Source of the DNA: Bactericera cockerelli
Lineage: Eukaryota > Arthropoda > Insecta > Hemiptera > Triozidae
NCBI GenBank assembly: GCA_024516035.1
Contig: CM044959.1
Span: forward strand, 25,361,644 to 25,425,643
Length of the DNA stretch: 64,000 nucleotides
Direction of reading: 5' to 3'
The notes beneath the pieces were generated by a model, which ran no database searches, had not been told where the DNA came from, and was given only the letters and a program-made list of their open reading frames with translations. The translations under genes and the position numbers were made by a program. Shown in pieces: positions 35,293 to 48,100 of the stretch (positions are counted from its first letter, which is position 1; every line of letters begins with the position of its first letter).

Positions 35293-35516
35293 AGAGAAAG
35301 AGAGAGAGGGGAGAGAAAGAGAGAGAGAGAGGTGTGAGAGAGAGAGTGAGTGTGAGATACAGAGAGTGTGTGAGAGAGAGAAAGAGAGAGTGTGTGTGTG
35401 AGAGAGAGAGAGATCTATTGGAAAGGGAGTGTCAGGGAAAGTGAAAGAGAGCAAGAGGAAAGTGAAAGAGAGAGAGAGAAAGAGAGAGAGAAAGAGGAGA
35501 GAGAAAGAGAGAGAGA

Positions 35517-35573
<57 letters not shown>

Positions 35574-35603
35574 AGAGAAGAGAGAGAGAGAAGAGAGAGA
35601 AGA

Positions 35604-35634
<31 letters not shown>

Positions 35635-35900
35635 GAGAGAGAGGAGAGAGAGAGAGGAGAGAGGAGAGGAGAGAGAGAGGGAGAGAGAGAAAAAAAAGAG
35701 AGAATGAAAGATAGAGATGCTGTACACATGGGAACAAAAGTAAAAGGAAAGAGAAAGAACGAGATTGAATGGAAAGGGAGCTAGAAAAAGAATAGAAAAG
35801 GTGGAAATGAAGGTACAGAAAAAGTAAAGGAGAGAGCGAAGAAGTAGTATAGTAGTAGAAAAGCAAAATAAAGGAGAGAGAGAGAGAGAAAGAGATCGAA
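35038..35900 (+). repeat. GA-rich array with an 18-bp subrepeat
   Basis: GAGCAAGAGAAAGTGAGA repeats with an exact 18-bp period (the C falls at 35105, 35123, 35141, 35159 and 35177), then degenerates into (GA)n. A second block starting TATTGGAAAGGGAGTGTCAG occurs at 35068 and 35414, so the array has been duplicated. All Glu/Arg-rich and Ser/Leu-rich open frames here are artefacts. Confidence 0.92.
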
Positions 35901-36916
35901 CATGCTGATAATGGACTGTCTTTTAAGCCTACGAAATCCTTAAGCCTATTAAATAGACTTATAGTCGGAGTGCTGAAACTTCAGAGAAGACTATGGTGGG
36001 GTGGGGGATATACGGGCAGCAAGGATTAAGTATGAGGAGAGATGGAATATAATATTTACTGGCGAGGTAGCGGAGAAGGTTTCATACGGGTCTTGCAGAT
36101 GAATGGTTGTGAGTTCTATCCTAGCTGATGTATTGTTTTTCCACTCTTTACATGGCTAGGTGTGCTATTTCTGGTCTTTTAAGACATTTTCTTCTCCAAT
36201 ACAATTACGAATCGGTTAAAAATATTCCTTACAAAATATCTTTTGAACATTTCCACAGTAGGAAGCAATTTTCCTCACAAGGTTTAAGTTGACTAAGTAA
36301 CATCCAAAGCCAAAAGATAAATAAAATAATATATAGGTAACAATTTTCTTGTATGTACTTGGAATTGGCTTTGTTCAAATAAGAATTTGATTTGACCATT
36401 CTCTCCAGTCTCTCTCTCTCTCTCTGTCTCTCTCTATTTATATATCTTTCTCTTCCTCTCCCCATCTCCCTCTCCCCACCCCAATGACGTCATCTTCTCC
36501 ACCTACGTTATGACGTATACTACCTTAGGACGAGCGCCAGAACTCCTTTCTCCTGCATATTTGATTTCCTCGTGTTAATTTTCCTCCGAGGGATTTACTC
36601 TGAAGTGTCTCTTGAAATCATGTACTTGGGATACAACTGAATGTTAGTACCTACATGAAAAATTTGTGTATACAACAGAGTGGACGTCAAGTCAAAAACA
36701 TCTATTCAGACTCTGAATCTCTACATTACTTTTTCTTAGAATGGACAAGTATGAGAAGGTTAATTTTTACTTTTCTACGTAATTTTCCAATTAAATCCAT
36801 TGGATCCCATTCTGTTTTCAGAAATGTAATAATAATTTTCTGTTTGAAATTTTGATTTTGTAGAAATGTGAGTCGTAGCTTGTACATTAAAAGCTACATC
36901 CTGGATTTATTAGAGA

Positions 36917-37443
36917 ACAGTAAAGAGAGTAGAACACTCACTATGGTTCGAATGTATGTAATGTTGACCCAGCACCTAAAAGGGAAGTATTGTGTCACTT
37001 CTCGTCCATCAGAGAGAAGGCATACTACGGGATGGGCAAGCTACAACACAGACCACAAGCGTCTACAGTAGCCCCTGAACTACAAAAATAGCTAAAAGCT
37101 CATAAAAGGATGTTAAGAAGAAAAAAAAAATATATTTTACCACAGATTTTGATGAGAATTAATTAATGATCATATTTGCTGACAGTAAAGAGAGTAGAAC
37201 ACTCACTATGGTTCAAATGTATGTAATGTTGACCCAGCACCTAAAAGGGAAGTATTGTGTCACTTCTCGCCCATCAGAGAGAAGGCATACTACGGGATGG
37301 GCAAGCTACAACACAGACCACAAGCGTCTACAGCTCCTGAACTACAAAAATAGCCAAAAGCTCATAAAATGACGTTAAGCAAAAAAAAAAATATTTTACC
37401 ACAGATCTTGATGAGAATTAATTAATGATCATATTTGCTGACA
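36917..37443 (+). repeat. Tandem duplication, 265-bp unit, two copies
   Basis: ACAGTAAAGAGAGTAGAACA begins at 36917 and again at 37182. Both copies run through TGACCCAGCACCTAAAAGGG, AGAGAAGGCATACTACGGGA and GAATTAATTAATGATCATAT. Differences are a few substitutions and small indels, so the duplication looks recent. Each copy holds the same roughly 50-residue open frame. I do not recognise it and find no splice-site pair that would make it an exon. Confidence 0.93.
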
Positions 37444-39349
37444 ACCAAATATTATTTATCTACAGAACTAGACCCCTGGCAATCCTTGGTAGAATAGAGG
37501 ATGCGCTATCTTTCAACTTTAGAGAGTACTTGTATGAGGATGGTGTGTGATCAGTGGTACTCAATCTCTTATTCTTAATCATAATTTTTCATCATAAAAT
37601 AAGTATACACTTTTCTTGAGACTAATGAACTCAGAAGGCCAAAATCAACCTTGCAGCAGTTTAGGATATGTAATATATTGTGGTAAGAGAGGTTAGTTTG
37701 TTTTCCAGGTGAAAAGGCTCTGATGTTTCTGTTCTTAGACTGTTCTTTTCGTGAGTAGATAATATATCAATCATATTATTATCTTGTTCCAGACCTACAT
37801 CTTCTTTCGGCAATATGTCAAGTACCAACTCGATGACATTTAAATATTGAAAGAGTTAACAATTATGTATTTAGAGGTAAAATGTACAAAGGTAGTCTAA
37901 AGTATATTTGAGAACCGCTGCCGATGCTTTCACGGAAAGTGGAAGACTAGCAGAATCATAAGTGTCAGATTTTAGCCCCCGCCCTCATACACATAAGCAA
38001 GTTTATGCGTCTCTAGAGAAGAGACCTACATAATCACTAACATATTTCCTAATACACAGAGAAACAAAACTTTCTTGACTTTTTTGTTTTTCCATTTTTT
38101 TCCTCTCCCTGCCTCCTCCCCCTCCATTATTCTCCCTTTTCTCCTCCCTTCTCAATCATGTACAGTACATCAGTACAATGTGCTTACCCTAATGTAATAA
38201 TTTTGCTCGTGTCAGCTTTGTATGGTACTTATGTAAATGGTATAGCACAAAGCTCAGTTTTGTGCTCACATCAGTCTCTATCTGCTAATTAGAAGTCTAA
38301 AAACATCTTAAACTATTGATTCAAGTTATTCAGACCGTCAGCCAAGACAGTTTTATTAAAGCAAGTCAAAGTCGTATACCTTAAAAAAATTGATATAAAA
38401 TTTATAAATGTTGATATAAAATTTATAAATCAAATAATGATCAAGCCTTTAAAGTATGTTGCACCTTAGAATGAAGCATTAGTTCTCCAATTCTTTATTT
38501 AGATTTGCGAATATTCGATTATCTCTTAGGAACCCGTATTAGGTTTCATTTGTTCTTTTCAATTTTATTATTAACACTAACAAGAAAAATCTCGAAGCAA
38601 CTCCAATGAACCCTCAAACCCACGTCTGCAAATCTTCTCATCGGAAAATTTACTGCAAACTTTTCTTCACGTCGAGCAAGTTTGAATTTTTCTCCTTTCC
38701 CACTTTCTATTCCAACTTATTAAATTTCATGACTTTCTGGAAAATCTGGAGGTTTAAATCTGGAGCGGAGAGGTAGCAGGAGAGGGACAGAGCAGAGAGG
38801 AACAAGTTTTGTTTTTCATTAATTTTAAAAACATTGTTTTCTTGTGTTATTATTTATTAGACATTTATGTCGAAAGAGAAGGGGGCAAGACGACACCACG
38901 AGAAAGGGGGTAAGAAAACTTGTGGTAACAAAAACCAATATGATTGTTTTGACTTGCCTCTTCTACTTCTTCCTCTTGATCTTTCTCTTTTTTTACATCG
39001 TCATCTGAAAGTTTTTCTGCTTCCCGTCTCTCATGGAAAAAAAACTAAACTTTAAAACTGCAAGAATTTTTTCATGTACCGACTATAGATGTTGAACCAG
39101 TACAGAAGGAAATGTAATAAATGACAAAAAGATATCAATTTATGAGCAAGAAAAAAACTAGAAGGGAAATGAAAAATTGAAGACGCTGAGAGCAAGAGGA
39201 TAGATAGTATGAGATATAATAAGAAGCCAAGACAGTTTCAAGCATCTTTATTGTATCAATAATTTTATATTTTGTTCCTTGCTCAAATTTTCGTCGGTAC
39301 CATAAGGTAAAATAAAAAGAAATTGTGCTTATTTTGTTTTTGATTTCAG

Positions 39350-39550
39350 AAGGCTTAGTCAGCTACTCTGTGCCACAGGGAGAGAGCAAGAGCTTTGATT
39401 CGCACATCACTCACTCGGCGTTTGATCTAACGGACAAAACATACGACGGTGTGTTCCATGATGGTCTGCTGTCGGGGGGTCTGGGGCAGTTGTGTGATGG
39501 ACAGGTGGGATCCGACAACTTCAAGATGGACACGAAAAGTCGTGGCAGAG
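39350..39550 (+). CDS. Ddr: Discoidin domain receptor, internal exon c (start of DS-like domain)
   Basis: Two bases complete the codon split from exon b (Glu); 66 further residues and one base follow. Motifs are GLVSYSVPQGE, DKTYDGVF, LSGGLGQLCDGQVGSDNF and KMDTKSRGRG. Vertebrate DDRs have GLVSYNAP, YDG and GLGQLTDG in the same order, so this is the linker and first strands of the DS-like domain. Cys replaces the usual Thr in GQLCDG, an extra cysteine. The acceptor is GATTTCAG before 39350 and the donor is GTAAGT at 39551. It enters and leaves in phase 1. The 3' flank of the exon runs into an intron that carries a fold-back MITE about 180 bp downstream. Confidence 0.93.
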
Positions 39551-39724
39551 GTAAGTTACGCTCACTTCTTTCCCTAGAATGAAACTTACACGGTCATTTG
39601 ATAAACTCTCTCCTTCAGTCACTAAATAAACTTCCTAATTCAGTCTATAGTAAGAAACCACCTCCATCATTCTTTAGAAAGAAACCACCTGGATCAGTAA
39701 CTGGAAAGAAATCATCATCATTAT

Positions 39725-39898
39725 AGCACGTTCCAAAATCACTTTCTACTCTCATAATCTCCAAATCTCCATTTCAACTGTCACACAACGCACTCTGATT
39801 GGTTAATTTGAACGCAATAACCAATCAGAGTGAGTTGTGTGACGGTTGAAACGGAGATTCGAGGACTTTGAAAGTGAAGAGTGTTTCAGGAACGGGCT
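39725..39898. mobile_element. Fold-back MITE, copy 1 (about 174 bp)
   Basis: Nearly the whole element is an inverted repeat. The left arm has TAGCACGTTCC, CACTTTCTACTCTC, AATCTCCATTTCAACTGTCA and CACTCTGATTGGTTAATT. The right arm is the reverse complement with few mismatches, ending GGAACGGGCTA. Relatives are at 52232 and 52871. Confidence 0.85.
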
Positions 39899-40469
39899 AC
39901 AGGAGAAAATTTTCAACTGTTATTATTCCATGCACATTGCATATCTCCGTAAATTCAAGGCGTTCATAAAAAAAAACTAATTTTACCTTTTGCATAATTT
40001 TATTTTGCAGTTTCACTTAATAATCTTTAATCATTTTTGCCGTCGATTACTTGGAGCACATATTTTCCTTCCTAAAGAGGACTGAGTGATAGCACATGCC
40101 TGGGAGGTCATTATAGTGAACCAATTTAAAATCTCATTATCAATATTACTACCGCGGCAATAGTTAACGTAATGAGTCGACCACATCAGTATACGTTCTG
40201 ACATACAGGGTTGCTGTACCAGTCTCAATCAAAAGTTTGTTTTGCATTCATTTGGAGGAAAAGTTTTTAATATTACAGATATCAGAATTTTAATTCAAAT
40301 ACGAGTATTGTTTTCCAGTTAGATAGTTGGGGAATTTAGGGTTTTATTACCCTATTTCTTGTTTAGGGTCGCCCAACTATTTTCATGAAAAATTTGGGCT
40401 TTATTTACAGCCTACTGTCATATTTTATCATCAAAATTATTTTTGATGTACAACATAGATAAAATATAT

Positions 40470-40530
40470 ACAGATGTCCTAACTAAAAGGGCGGTGTTAT
40501 TGCCTATGGCAATCTCTTCCACCCAACCTA
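40470..40530. mobile_element. Fragment of a dispersed element (TTGCCTATGGCAATCTCTT)
   Basis: Shares ATGTCCTAACTAAA and TTGCCTATGGCAATCTCTT with the insertion at 63541-63716. TTGCCTATGGCAA is itself an inverted repeat. The element boundary is not defined here. Confidence 0.5.
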
Positions 40531-41187
40531 AGGAATAACAAATATCAGTCATTCATTTCACCCTATACTTCTTGGAGAGATTTCCGCGTCACAAGAATCC
40601 AGTGATAATAAAATCGAGGGAAAATGTTTTCTTAATGGATTTTTAAATTATTAATAGCGAGCGGCGCACGGAAAAATTAAGTCGATTGAGATGTGTCAGG
40701 GCACGTTTTAGTGAGGCTTACTAGGGGGAGGTGGCTGGCAATTGGAGATTTGGTCTGGAAATAAACTGCGGGGAGAGCAGAGCAAACAAGCAAAAAATGT
40801 GGATGAATGTAGATTACGTGTATTTGTTGGGAGGGTGAGTGAATACAAGAGGAGATGCTGTGGATTTATAAGATAGCGTCTGGCGTAACTACAATCACTG
40901 TTGTGCATACATCACGTATCTGAGCCAGTCTTGGTCCAAGTAACTACCTTGTAACTTCCATTTATGATCATAAAATCTTGGTCTTCTTTCAGTATTTACT
41001 GCTAAAATTTCACCAGCCTAGTTTGAGAAAATCATAATCAAAGACTTCTCTGATTATGATTAAACATGGGTTTGATGGCAGAGATTGCCTCAAGCAATAA
41101 TCACGCCCTTTGTCAATATTATTCTTGTCAATAAAGAGTTATTATTAATTTATTATTATTATATCTCATCAATACTAAAGGAGTAGG

Positions 41188-41290
41188 TTGATCGATAAGG
41201 CAGCTGGAGGTCGATGGTTCAAATCCCATGTTAATCCAAAAATTGAGTAAAACGAGTTTGAGTAATTGTGATTTACACAAATATGGATAT
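41188..41290 (+). mobile_element. tRNA-headed SINE fragment (GATCGATAAGGCGG family), plus copy
   Basis: TTGATCGATAAGGCAGCTGG, B-box GGTTCAAATCCCA, then AAACGAGTTTGAGTAATTGT. The middle of the head is deleted. Confidence 0.7.
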
Positions 41291-43974
41291 CTTCAAACCT
41301 AAACTTTTATCATATCATATCATACCTAAACCTGCTGATGAGAGCAAATAAGCTCGAAACAGCTGTCCAGGTATGTTCTGATATTCATGTACATCTAGTA
41401 CAACTTCTCACTTTTCTGTTTGTACTGATTGTACTGATTGATAACAAACACACCAACAGCGCTCCCTTCGTATATGATAATGAGGGGAAACTGTGTCTTG
41501 CTGTGAATCTATCGTACCCAAACTTTAGGGTTAGCCCACTACAGTAGGGTTCTAGTGCAAACATTATAAGGAATAATTTTCATTGTGAAATTTATTAGTT
41601 AGAGTTTAGAGTAATAACTGTCGGTTTTTGAACCAATCTTAGCTTAGGATTTCCTCTGTAATTATTATGTTACGGTCTTCCTGCATTTCTTGGCTAAAAG
41701 GAAACGTTTACAAGAGATGCAATCACTTTTCTCCTTTTATCTCATTTATCTGCTCCTGCTTCCCTTCTAAATTGCATTCAAATTACCTCTTCTCTCTAAT
41801 TACCAGTTCGTACTTAACATTAATTCCTCTTGTCTTACCTTTTATGTTTCCTTATTTTTCTTACTCTCTGTTTCACAATCATTATGTGTCCCGTATCCTT
41901 CCTTATCTCTTTCCCTCATTATCAGTGGTCAAACCTGCGTTACTTAGTGTGGGTCTGACAAACGCCGCCAATAGGTAGTTGAGAAACTTCGGCCACTGGC
42001 GTTCCCGATTTCAACGAAAAGTTTCGTTATTGTGAGAGAGAAAGAGAGAGAGAGAGAGAGAAATTGAGAGTTGAGGAAATATTTTAAAAGAAATTATGAA
42101 AGAGAGAAGGACATTTGATAGAAAAAGTTTAAAAACGGACAAAGAAAAAATATTAAAAATAGATCATTAGGTAAGTTTTTTTCCCCTTAATATCAAGAGT
42201 GAAGTCACAATTTCTTAATTTCATCTCATACAAATATTTTTCCCTCATCTCTATGGACTCCACTACCCAATGCCCCAACATTTTAGCTATTGAGTTCGAA
42301 CCACAAAAATAGAAGAAAATAACAGGAGAAAGGAAAATAACAGGGCTATAAGTATAGGAACAGGCAAAGAAGAGGGTCTGTATAGAAAAAGGCAAAGCGA
42401 ATAGGACTGAGAGAGCTTAGAATGTCTGAGTTGCTGGGGAGATGAAGTGGGGAGCAGGGGGCAATTAGGGACTTCATTGCAATTTCAAAGAAAAGATACC
42501 CCCAGTTATCAGTGCCGGGTTTATAGTACTTAAACATCTTTTTCAAACTTCATGTTTGTAGAAATCGTGTTCAAAATTCAAATCCCATATTAAATTAATT
42601 AAAATTTATTGGGAGACGAACACGGATTAATTTCACTTTCATGATATTTTTGCTTTCGTATAAAGTTATCAATATACAAGACAGCCTATGAGAAAATCTG
42701 ATAAGTTTTGAAACTTCATTGTAAACAACTTTTTATTATGACTGAATATATCATTACATTGCCCAAAGATCTGGAAGTTGACCTATGTAGATATTCTAAT
42801 TGATCAACAACAACAAAATCCATCTCCATTTAAAATTGGTAAAAAAAAATTCAAAATCTTTACCCAGTGCAGTGGTGTGCGGGTCGTATGCTGAGCGCCA
42901 TTCCATACTCCACTGGCGCGCCTTTGCTTTCTAATGTACTTGTGATATTGAATGTTCTGCTGAGACCCTCGCTCCTCATCAGTCATATTTATTCATTTGT
43001 GTGTAGGAAGGTATTATACCTAGTTACTCGGAAATGGAATATTATTTCTCTGAAATATAAAATGCTTTGATACATTATTAGTTCAAATTGCCTGTCCCTC
43101 CGCGTTCAAGTGTCTTCTTTCTGAGAATTCATCTAGGTATATGGAATAAACTCAATTCTACAGCCGATTTTGAACGTCATTCAGTGGAAAAACTGATGCA
43201 CCTACGTTTGTGGCGTGTAATGCTGAGTATTCCTGAGATACATAATAATTACCTACATACATATAATTTTTTCCTGTAATTTATGTTTGTATACGTAGTT
43301 ATTATTGAAAATTGTTCCGTATGACACCTGCCTGGATGGTGGTTAGATTAGGTTAGATTCTAATATGTGCTTAACTATTTATTAATAAAAGACAATTTTA
43401 TCAAAAATTCAAGTGTCCCAGCATAATTTTTAGTTCTAAGTATCTATTTTCAGATGAGAAGCTATATTTCGTAGAAAGACCGACCTCAGACGGAGTGTGC
43501 TTAATATAATATGTACAAGTACATATGTATGATTTTTCAAGTATAGAAAAAAAATAACGAATCGAACTGTTTACAATAATGCCCTCATTCAATTAATCAA
43601 ATAATGCTTCTCAAATGTCCTTAAATTTTAGTTGAATACACACACGTTAGTGAATTTTCCTCCTCAGGTCTGTTTTTTTTAGCTTCACATTCCCACCACG
43701 TACATATAAGAACATAATATCATATGCTTGATCAACAAAAGCTCTAGATTTTTTTTTTAACAAATTGTATTTTTTACAAACATTTTGAAACTTGAGATGA
43801 GCTCTCCCCGGGCGGAATTTTGACGGGGCATATTATCACGAGTACCCGCCCACTGAAGAGGGTCGAGGTGTCTAATTCTGTTTGTTGCTTTCACGTAAAG
43901 CGCTTAGCTTCCTGATGGTGATAAGCTCAGCGGCAAATTTGAAACCCGAGAGATGAGAGTGTTGAGAGAAGATT

Positions 43975-44340
43975 GAAATGTCATGAAGAGAGAGAGACAA
44001 CGAGAAGTGGGAGAGAAAGAGATAGGGAGGGAGTGTGAGAGAGATAGAGAGTGGGAGAGAAAGAGAGAGGGAGGGAGTGAGAGAGATGGAGAGTGGGAGA
44101 GAAAAAGAGTGAGAGATAGAGAGTTAGAGTGGGAGAGAGACATAGAGAGAGAGTGGTAGAGAAAGAGATAGGTCGAGAGTGAGAGAGAGTGAGTGTTAGA
44201 GGTGAGAGAGAGAGGAAGAGTGAGAGAGACACAAAGAAAGAGAGAGTGAGAGTAGGAGATTATGGAGATAGACACAGAGAAAGAGAGAGTGAGAGTAGGA
44301 GAGAGACACAGAGAGACAGTGGAAGAGAAAAAGATAGGTA

Positions 44341-44405
<65 letters not shown>
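43975..44405 (+). repeat. GA-rich array ending in pure (GA)n
   Basis: Irregular GAGAGAGTGGGAGAGAAAGA units, then about 29 uninterrupted GA dinucleotides from about 44346 to 44404. The minus-strand Ser/Leu-rich open frames are artefacts. Confidence 0.93.
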
Positions 44406-44406
<1 letters not shown>

Positions 44407-44599
44407 TGGAGGAAGGGATACCCTTAAAAGAGAATGCAAGGATGGAGGAAGGCATTAAGGCTGAGGATATTACCATTGGATCATGTCAGAGAGAGTAAGT
44501 GTATTTCTGTGAAGGATTTATGGCCAAAGAATTCGGCAAAGAGTATTTGGAAAGGGATATGTGATGTACTGTGATATGTTAAGTTATTATATTTGTGTT

Positions 44600-44735
44600 A
44601 ATCACTTTCGTGATATCACAACTACTCAAACTTGCTTTGATAATTTTACTCTGAAACCGGGACTTGAACTACCGACCTCCAGGTTACAAGTCCGCCGCCT
44701 TATCGATCAATCTAATACTGGTCGGTGGGATATGT
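44600..44735 (-). mobile_element. tRNA-headed SINE (GATCGATAAGGCGG family), minus copy
   Basis: On the minus strand: GATTGATCGATAAGGCGGCG, GACTTGTAACCTGGAGGTCG, B-box GGTAGTTCAAGTCCCGG, tail GCAAGTTTGAGTAGTTGTGA. The most complete copy of this family in the window. Confidence 0.82.
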
Positions 44736-44799
44736 GATATGTACCGATTTTTTTTGAGAGGTAACTAGTAGATTATAATATAATTTTGAAGATTTAATA

Positions 44800-45055
44800 C
44801 CTGGGTTCGAATCTCAGTGAGGTGGATATTTTCTACTCTGTATTTTGGATGTATGGGTCTCTTCATACCTCGTGAGAAAAGGAAGGTGTGTACTTGTATG
44901 AGCAACAAGTGAGTATGAGTACTTTATGAGTAACTACACTAACAACCATTTGCATGCGTACTTGTATGAGTAACAATCGCATTTGTATGAGTGAAAACTA
45001 GTTGTATAAAGTACTTGTAGGTATGAGTAAAAAACTAGTTACCTATATATATTAT
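44800..45055 (+). mobile_element. 5'-truncated SINE (CCTCGTGAGGAAAA family) with expanded tail
   Basis: Begins at the B-box GGGTTCGAATCTCAGTGAGG, then ACTCTGTATTTTGGATGT and CATACCTCGTGAGAAAAGGA. The tail element ACTTGTATGAGTAAC recurs several times over the next 150 bp, an internal expansion. Confidence 0.72.
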
Positions 45056-47321
45056 GACCATCAGCAGAAAAAAATAAAATAGAGAAAAGTCTTGAGACTT
45101 TTTGTAATGATGCTATAAAATTTGTGTGGTGAATTTTGTTGATTTTCATTTTCCTTCAACTTATTGTAGAGGGAAATTCTAAATTTTATCTGTAGTATAT
45201 GATTTTATTGGGAAATTTAAAAATATGGACAAGTTTAGACTCATTTCCACGAGTACTGCCATGTTGTTGGACTTGTTTTTGTGTAACTGTGTACCTACTA
45301 ACTAAACCATCAGTATACATTGACTGGGGGTATTTTATATCTTTGTCTTATCAATATACATTATCTAAAGCACATTTTCGAAAGGCAACAAAAAGGAAAT
45401 GAGGTCAATGATGATCCGATGGATAAAATAAGGAACATTAGGGTAGTTGGGATTTGTATTGAAAATGTTACATACCTTGATCAAGATTATCAAGAAAACA
45501 GTAGAAATACTTTTTCAACAAAGTCATACTACTTATATCCGCTACTACTTATATCTGCTGTTTCATATTGAAACAAAAGCCTTTTCTTCTTTTGACCAGA
45601 AACTTTCATGGGGGCTTGAATAACATATAAAATGTAAAATAGACCACTTTTGGGGCCGTCAAGCATTGCTAAAATTATGATTACGGTCACAATTTTTTCC
45701 CACTTATGGTAATCCTAGAGCTATATGAAGATCCTTACAGATTAAGTACTTCATAAAAATGAAGAAAATAAAATAAAATAGGTCCTTAAGTTCCCCTGGT
45801 ATCCCAAAAAATTGCCTTCATATTTAATCATTCGTTCAAGAACTATCGCGTCACAAACAGACAAACGGACAAACCATCTGAAAAAGCAAAGATTTAAAAC
45901 CAAGAACTTCTTCTTTCAGTCAGTTCAATTCTAGTGACCAGCTGCAGTCGCCCATTGACCCCGGGGTTCCTTACTTTTATTTAATTCCGAGATAAAAATT
46001 CAATGTCTTAACTCGAAAGTAATTCGGAACAAAAGTTGGGATTATATGTGCTGAGGAAGGACAGGGGATCAGGGATGCACAACTTATATTTTATTCACCT
46101 CCAGACTTCACTCTGAGCTTTTATTAATCCAATAAACATTACACACAGAAGCAAACTTTGTGTTCGGAGGAGAGCAGACGAACTTTCATGATGCTCCTGG
46201 CACTTGGGAGCAACTTTCCGCCATTTTTAGCTTTTTTGAGTGATAGGAAAGTAAAGTTCATTCGTCCACTTTGTTTTACGCTTTCAAGTTTTTGAATTGA
46301 TAGATTTACTTTCTTTTTCAATATTCAGACTTTGAGTTTCAGATAAAAATTTCAATAATGTCTGGAACTTTTTAAAGCAATAAATTTCAATTATAGTTCA
46401 AATGGAAGAAAAGCACTTTCTAAAATTACCTGATTTTTTTCTCCTTCTAGTACTACGACAGAAAATATTAAAATTTTGCTTCAATATAAATTTAGCAATA
46501 AAGAAATTATGGGAATAAAGAAATGTTCCTACAGGAGATTGGATCTTTTTTACCCTGTTATTTTTGAGATGTCTTATCCTGTGACGGATTATCGCACTTA
46601 CAATGTTTTACAAAGAGAGCACTAGAAATCTTTGCAATCAGAATACAAACTTGAATTAAAATCCACCGTCTTCTCATTTTCTTACCGCAAATTTATCTTT
46701 TATCTCCCAATAACAGTTTAGTCCCCACATTTGTTGCGTTTTGGAGAATTCCCGAGCAATAAGCAATGAAAATTTCATTCCATCTCAGTCCGGTATTTCA
46801 GTGTTCAAGTTTCCACATCATTACGGATTAAGTATTCCGGATTTGAAAAATTGTCTTTGGTCCCTTCTCTTTTCTTTTTCATCTTCTCGTTTTCCATTTA
46901 AGTGAATTTTTCCTCTCCCCGGGAAAATGTCAAGTCGTCTTAGTTTTTCCCAAGTCATTTTCCTTCTCATATTCCTTATTTATTTCCCCTCCTCTTACCT
47001 TTCCATTTATTTATTGAAGGGGAGCCGGACGCAATGAACCTCTCATAGCGAGTTTATTTTGAACGGAAATAGCCTTTCTGTCATTTTTATTTATTTCTGT
47101 ATCGACAAACTCTAGTTAAGGGTTTTCAAACTTATTTAACTTTATCGGTTACCCACTGATAAACTTGTATGTACATCTGCTATGAGTAACTTCCATACCT
47201 CCTAAATAACTACAATTTTGAGACGGCTGTGGTTGAACACGTTAATTTTTTGAACCCAACTTTAATTTAAAACTAACATGTTTTTTTTATTATTAGCTTA
47301 CATATTCATTTGTATTTTGAA

Positions 47322-47590
47322 CTAGCCGTTTGCCCGTGCTTTGCAACGGGACTAAATTTCAAATTTACTAAGGCATGGCCGTACTGCTGGACAGCAATGC
47401 CTTTTTGAACTTTTTATAATTTTTCTGGACAAAGCGATAATGGTTTTGGGGGGGTCAATTCTGAGACATTTTTCGCTATCTCTTATCGTTTTGGCTAAAC
47501 AACTCTGGACAAACAAACAAACAAACATAGGTAGGTAGGTAGGTAGGTAGGTAGGTAGTCCTTTTTTCTGTTTTATATATAGAGATATAT
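47322..47590 (+). mobile_element. Retroelement-like 3' end with (TAGG)n tract
   Basis: AACTAGCCGTTTGCCCGTGC and TTTGCAACGGGAC are followed by GGACAAACAAACAAACAAAC, a (TAGG)n run around 47529-47560 and TTTTATATATAGAGATATAT. CCGTTTGCCCGTG near the end, with ACAAAC runs, is common at insect transposon ends. The family is not resolved. Confidence 0.5.
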
Positions 47591-47817
47591 TTGTTATTAA
47601 AGCTCAAAACTCTTTATCTCCATCAAATAGCAGCATTTGAAAATATACTATTACCCAGTTCTTGACCAATTGAGACTCAATTCATACCTAACTTCTAATT
47701 AATATGAATACGTAAGCTCCAAATAACCTTACGGAGATTGCAGAATTGCACATCCAATACAGTTCCGGTCAGACTACTAAAATCATTGAGTAATTATTAC
47801 CATTACATCTACTCCAG

Positions 47818-47954
47818 GTTACGAGTGGATCGGATGGAGAAATGAAAGCTTCCCGTTTGGCAAACCTGTGGAGATGACTTTTGAGTTCGACCGAGTGCGG
47901 AATTTCACCGCCATGCACCTCCACATCAACAACTTCTACAGCAAAAACATACAG
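47818..47954 (+). CDS. Ddr: Discoidin domain receptor, internal exon d (DS-like domain)
   Basis: Two bases complete a Gly codon; 45 residues follow. The sequence includes GYEWIGWRNESFPFGKP, EMTFEFDRVRNFTAM and HLHINNFYSKNIQ. This matches the vertebrate DDR stretch containing YVGWRNES, MFEFDRIRNFT and VHCNNMF. Two N-glycosylation sequons, NES and NFT, are at conserved family positions. The Cys found in the vertebrate HCNN motif is Ile here (HINN). The acceptor is ACTCCAG before 47818 and the donor is GTCTGT at 47955. It leaves in phase 0, which fits exon e. It is the shortest of the six exons. Confidence 0.93.
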
Positions 47955-48100
47955 GTCTGTATTAAATGGTTGCAATTTGTTGGTAATAAGCTAATTGGAT
48001 TTAATGGAGCTTAAATACATTTTCATTAATTTTAATGCATATGCAGTAGGCCCCATTACTAATGGGACCTCTTAATAATGAGGAGTTATTATAGGTACTC

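Larger units (their letters stand above)
30506..39349 (+). other. Intron 2 of the visible part (8.8 kb)
   Basis: From GTAAGT to GATTTCAG. Apart from the items listed, I see nothing recognisable in 31160-32430, 32560-33300, 33520-34020, 34200-35030, 36200-36910 and 37450-39340. A hAT-like end CAGTGGTTCTCAA on the minus strand near 33860 has no clear partner. Confidence 0.85.
39551..47817 (+). other. Intron 3 of the visible part (8.3 kb)
   Basis: From GTAAGT to ACTCCAG. Outside the items listed I see nothing recognisable in 39910-40450, 40560-41180, 41300-43970, 45060-45590 and 45990-47310. The tract 45590-45980 ends in ACAGACAAACGGACAAACC and may be a degraded transposon end. Confidence 0.85.

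Noticed and set aside
34961..35866. Glu/Arg-rich and Ser/Leu-rich frames on both strands
   Set aside because: Products of a GA array; open on both strands for the same reason.
37552..37920. Possible hAT-type element with ends CAGTGGTACTCAA and inverted TTGAGAACCGCTG
   Set aside because: The ends match with two differences, but the flanking 8 bp do not match each other and no coding remnant lies inside, so the pairing may be chance.
43340..43360. Telomere-like GGTTAGATTAGGTTAGA
   Set aside because: Only two imperfect units; not a telomeric array.
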